8,404 nt of DNA from an uncultured bacterium (GTDB lineage Bacteria; Bacteroidota; Bacteroidia; Bacteroidales; Bacteroidaceae). The translations under genes and the position numbers were made by a program. Location: NCBI GenBank assembly GCA_945788485.1, contig CALZMB010000099.1, positions 1-8,404 on the forward strand, in the 5' to 3' direction. Each line of letters opens with the position of its first letter. Within the stretch, counting starts at the first letter, position 1. A model generated the notes under the pieces. The model was not told the DNA's origin, made no database searches, and saw only the letters and a list, made by a program, of their open reading frames with translations. Shown here in pieces: positions 7,801-8,404 of the stretch.

Positions 7801-7931
7801 ATGCCTGAGATGAAACCGGCAGGCAGACCGTCCTCCGTGCCGTAGGTATGCACCTTGCAGCGCGGCTGCGAGAAAGTCATGCTGCTGGAAAAAGTGAAGA
7901 ACATCGCAATAGCTGTCGCTTTCAGATTCAT
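4806..7931 (-). CDS. Membrane-spanning Reg_prop/Y_Y_Y sensor with AraC-type HTH, lacking kinase and receiver domains
   Basis: This 1041-residue protein most resembles the hybrid two-component sensors that control polysaccharide utilization loci, but is rewired. Domains: signal peptide (1-21, cleavage near MTFS-Q); periplasmic beta-propeller region (about 28-745) with repeated Reg_prop motifs such as DSQGRLWCF (302-310), DVQGNLWLG (398-406), DRKGRLWIG (479-487) and DSRGRLLVATYGGGL (526-540), enough for two propellers; Y_Y_Y domain (about 780-858, FSALDYTD and YMLDGDPDD); one transmembrane helix (about 866-888, then RRKK); a 30-residue linker; and an AraC-type HTH pair (922-1027; VEDLARSLNVGRSALYARIK, then VSQIAYKVGFSDPKYFGKCF). 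Usual hybrids are 1300-1400 residues, with HisKA, HATPase and receiver domains between membrane and HTH; none is here and the frame is unbroken. Ligand binding in the periplasm would thus act directly on a membrane-tethered DNA-binding domain, as in ToxR/CadC logic. Target inferred: susCD or the divergent gene at 8376. The start is supported by the signal peptide; no Shine-Dalgarno is visible. Confidence 0.93.
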   Translation of the reverse strand: MNLKATAIAMFFTFSSSMTFSQPRCKVHTYGTEDGLPAGFISGITQSTDNLLWITSWNGLTCFDGYRFTTFRNVPGKNLLPTNHIKYLVSGIQGNLWTEAYTNEIFLFDSKKCSFEKINPALPGQEKSGGVSKPFRLRKIYPLENGHSWLAGRDVDHFRVTDSLLSVSDNAIQHFRLQGHLNKVSLDKAGNEWCFTSKGLYLNGEKKLSDEPFDYVLEVGGGVWFVSPFGRLGCLYGQKIAMANLQSKIQRINECAVVKGNVIALATDVGLLFYDVRNGDERLVSIQNPSNPVASIDQMFCDSQGRLWCFNNGPGVTMVDASTFEPLWLDAQLDNDLWETHSECPLFHEDKRHTVWTVPNGGTFSYYDERKRCLVPHPLRPSYSNSKYVPRIRRYYSDVQGNLWLGCSHNLSLISFYHNNVDRVDRNDAIDTRAILQVPSADGNIITGSYDGKFMVYDNRLNLLSSERIASNVYALHSDRKGRLWIGTKGDGLIMRDLSGRQTVFHHDAADPYSISSNRIYDIKEDSRGRLLVATYGGGLNIIDESPRDGKMRFIHSGNELKGFDTERFKELRRIAVTREGNVLLASNTGLVTFSDRFSDYRKVKFFVSRHLDDDSSSLFSSEVMQCCATQDGRVYVATIGGGLQQTSSKEVLRDDIRFTAVNTRSIQTIYSLVVDNSDDLWIVGESRISRLDHKTNVIQEFGAEELGDVNISEALPCHNAATDRIFIGTEGGYLSFLPRLMLKSSYQPTVVFTSIDYADNLAPQPILNTGRLHVDVDKRTFTVSFSALDYTDNRNIRYAYMLDGDPDDEHQQWLYTRDGTNSVTFNGFPAGSHTLYVRSTNSDGVWMDNTRALHIYAQPTFMESWWGQLIMLLLISGAIAYAIYYYMRRKKVEMQEEATEQAEAGKVRFLLQKPEIIDEDKETMDHILKYIEEHLDNSDLKVEDLARSLNVGRSALYARIKRIADMTPNDFIRHVRMQRAEDLVAQSHLPVSQIAYKVGFSDPKYFGKCFKKHTGMSPSEFRQYHAEKASAAEGEADADE

Positions 7932-7970
7932 GGCGAATGAGTGTAGTGTTTACAGAATGATTTTGAATTT

Positions 7971-7992
7971 GTCTTATTTGTCAAATAAAGAC
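7971..7992. repeat. Near-perfect palindrome in the regulator's 5' leader
   Basis: GTCTTATTTG (7971-7980), a single centre T, then its complement CAAATAA-AGAC (7982-7992), which carries one extra A. It starts a few bases downstream of the predicted transcription start of the regulator gene (about 7995). It could be an operator for autoregulation or an RNA hairpin at the mRNA 5' end; the sequence does not decide. Confidence 0.45.
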
Positions 7993-8001
7993 TTGATGCA
8001 G

Positions 8002-8032
8002 CAAAAGTACAAAAAAGAATTTACATCTGCAA
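8002..8032 (-). promoter_or_regulatory. Promoter of the regulator gene
   Basis: On the minus strand the -7 box TACTTTTG (8009 down to 8002) fits TAnnTTTG. TTGTTG sits at the -33 position, its last TTG (8032-8030) 20 bp upstream of the -7 box. The predicted start is near 7995, leaving a leader of about 64 nt before the ATG at 7931. A good match at both boxes suggests steady expression without an activator. Confidence 0.7.
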
Positions 8033-8101
8033 CAATTAGGCACAGATTTATGCCGACTTTGTTCGTTTTTCCGCAAATTACCGTTACTTTACGGCAAACG
8101 T

Positions 8102-8138
8102 ACAGACAGAAGGAAAAAGGCAACAGACAGAAGGAAAA
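8102..8138. repeat. Perfect 16-bp direct repeat with 21-bp period, candidate AraC-type binding site
   Basis: ACAGACAGAAGGAAAA occurs at 8102-8117 and again at 8123-8138 without a mismatch. The 21-bp period places both copies on the same face of the helix. AraC-family dimers typically bind two direct half-sites spaced in this way, and an AraC-type regulator is encoded next door. The pair lies 70 bp beyond the regulator's -33 box and about 130 bp before the -7 box of the rightward gene. The repeat is A/G-rich, so replication slippage is an alternative origin. Confidence 0.55.
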
Positions 8139-8241
8139 CACAAAGAAAAACAGCAATATAAACAGGAAAAAATTCAGTATGTTTGAATAATCGTTAAACT
8201 ATTTTACAATTACTCAGAAAAGATGTTAATATATAAACAAA

Positions 8242-8276
8242 TTGTGAGACTATTATTATATAAATGAGTAACTTTG
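8242..8276 (+). promoter_or_regulatory. Promoter of the gene at 8376
   Basis: The -7 box TAACTTTG (8269-8276) matches TAnnTTTG. The nearest -33-like TTG (8242-8244) is 24 bp upstream, wider than the 20 bp of the two minus-strand promoters, so this element is poor. A good -7 with a poor -33 is what is expected of an activator-dependent promoter. The predicted start is near 8282-8283, giving a leader of about 93 nt. Confidence 0.6.
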
Positions 8277-8281
8277 CAGAC

Positions 8282-8314
8282 GAAAACCGCCTTATGACCA
8301 GTGGTTTTCAACCA
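8282..8314 (+). promoter_or_regulatory. Structured 5' leader with two competing hairpins
   Basis: GAAAACCGC (8282-8290) pairs with GTGGTTTTC (8301-8309; one G-U) around a 10-nt loop, right at the predicted 5' end of the mRNA. An alternative stem TGGTT/AACCA (8302-8306 with 8310-8314, loop TTC) uses the same bases and cannot coexist. No T tract follows, so this is not a classical attenuator; mRNA protection or translational control are possible roles. Confidence 0.4.
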
Positions 8315-8375
8315 AAGGATTAATCACAAAAAAGAAATCAAACATAATTATAAATAATTTTTTAAAGGTATGAAA

Positions 8376-8404
8376 ATGAAAAACGTGTTTTTGATGGCTG
8401 CTTT
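8376..8404 (+). CDS. Start of a gene with an apparent signal peptide (3' part outside window)
   Basis: Only about ten codons are visible, reading MKNVFLMAAF: a Lys followed by a hydrophobic run, as in a secretion or lipoprotein signal peptide. Two in-frame ATGs exist, at 8370 and 8376. The purine run AAAGG (8364-8368) is one base from the first but 7 nt from the second, so 8376 is preferred. It is preceded by its own promoter and is divergent from the regulator gene, which often means it is that regulator's target. The family cannot be told; another SusC, a surface binding protein or a secreted enzyme would fit the context. Confidence 0.6.

Larger units (their letters stand above)
7932..8375. 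other. Divergent control region between the regulator gene and the gene at 8376
   Basis: These 444 bp are strongly AT-rich and carry no protein gene that I can support. They contain the regulator's promoter and 5' leader with a palindrome (left), a perfect 16-bp direct repeat in the middle, and the promoter plus structured leader of the rightward gene (right). Bases 8139-8240 are A/T-rich without a clear element, although an activator-binding site there would not be recognisable by eye. Confidence 0.7.

Noticed and set aside
8081..8094. Inverted repeat CCGT-N6-ACGG upstream of the regulator promoter
   Set aside because: The arms are only 4 bp with non-pairing interior bases, which is expected by chance.
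8210..8271. TTACTC (8210-8215) and GAGTAA (8266-8271) as an operator pair around the rightward promoter
   Set aside because: A 6-bp match 50 bp apart in AT-rich DNA is weak, and nothing else supports it.

Overview
The window looks like a chromosomal piece of a Bacteroidales bacterium, most likely Prevotella-like. The reasons are a susC/susD pair, a Reg_prop/Y_Y_Y sensor joined to an AraC-type DNA-binding domain, and three promoters with the Bacteroidetes -7 box TAnnTTTG. Genes are fairly GC-rich (AAC, GAC, CTC and GGC codons dominate) while intergenic DNA is strongly AT-rich. Genus is an inference; no rRNA or marker gene is present.

Layout. (1) 1-2211 (+): the C-terminal 736 codons of a SusC/RagA-type TonB-dependent outer-membrane transporter whose beginning lies left of the window. 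(2) 2241-4322 (+): a SusD/RagB-type surface lipoprotein, 29 bp after susC and clearly in the same transcript. A strong hairpin terminator at 4367-4403 ends this unit. (3) 4323-4805: a gene-free 483 bp stretch that is rich in structure. It holds the susD terminator, two tandem 26-bp hairpin repeats, and on the minus strand a compact promoter-to-terminator cassette that should yield an RNA of about 60 nt without an ORF. (4) 4806-7931 (-): a 1041-residue membrane-spanning regulator with a signal peptide, a long periplasmic beta-propeller region, a Y_Y_Y domain, one transmembrane helix and a cytoplasmic AraC-type HTH. It has no histidine kinase and no receiver domain. (5) 7932-8375: a divergent control region with promoters in both directions, a palindrome just after the regulator's predicted start site, a perfect 16-bp direct repeat with 21-bp period, and a structured leader. 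(6) From 8376 (+): the first codons of a gene with an apparent signal peptide.

How it may work together. SusC and SusD form an outer-membrane importer for an oligosaccharide (or, less often, peptide) ligand. The regulator is the kind of sensor that normally switches on such loci after binding an oligosaccharide in the periplasm, but here the signal would have to pass straight through the membrane helix to the DNA-binding domain. It is convergent with susCD and divergent from the gene at 8376, so either could be its target. The paired direct repeats between it and the 8376 gene favour the latter. No glycoside hydrolase, lyase, sulfatase or protease is visible, so the substrate cannot be named.

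The points most worth following are the kinase-less regulator, the small-RNA cassette at 4573-4635, and the 21-bp-spaced direct repeat at 8102-8138.
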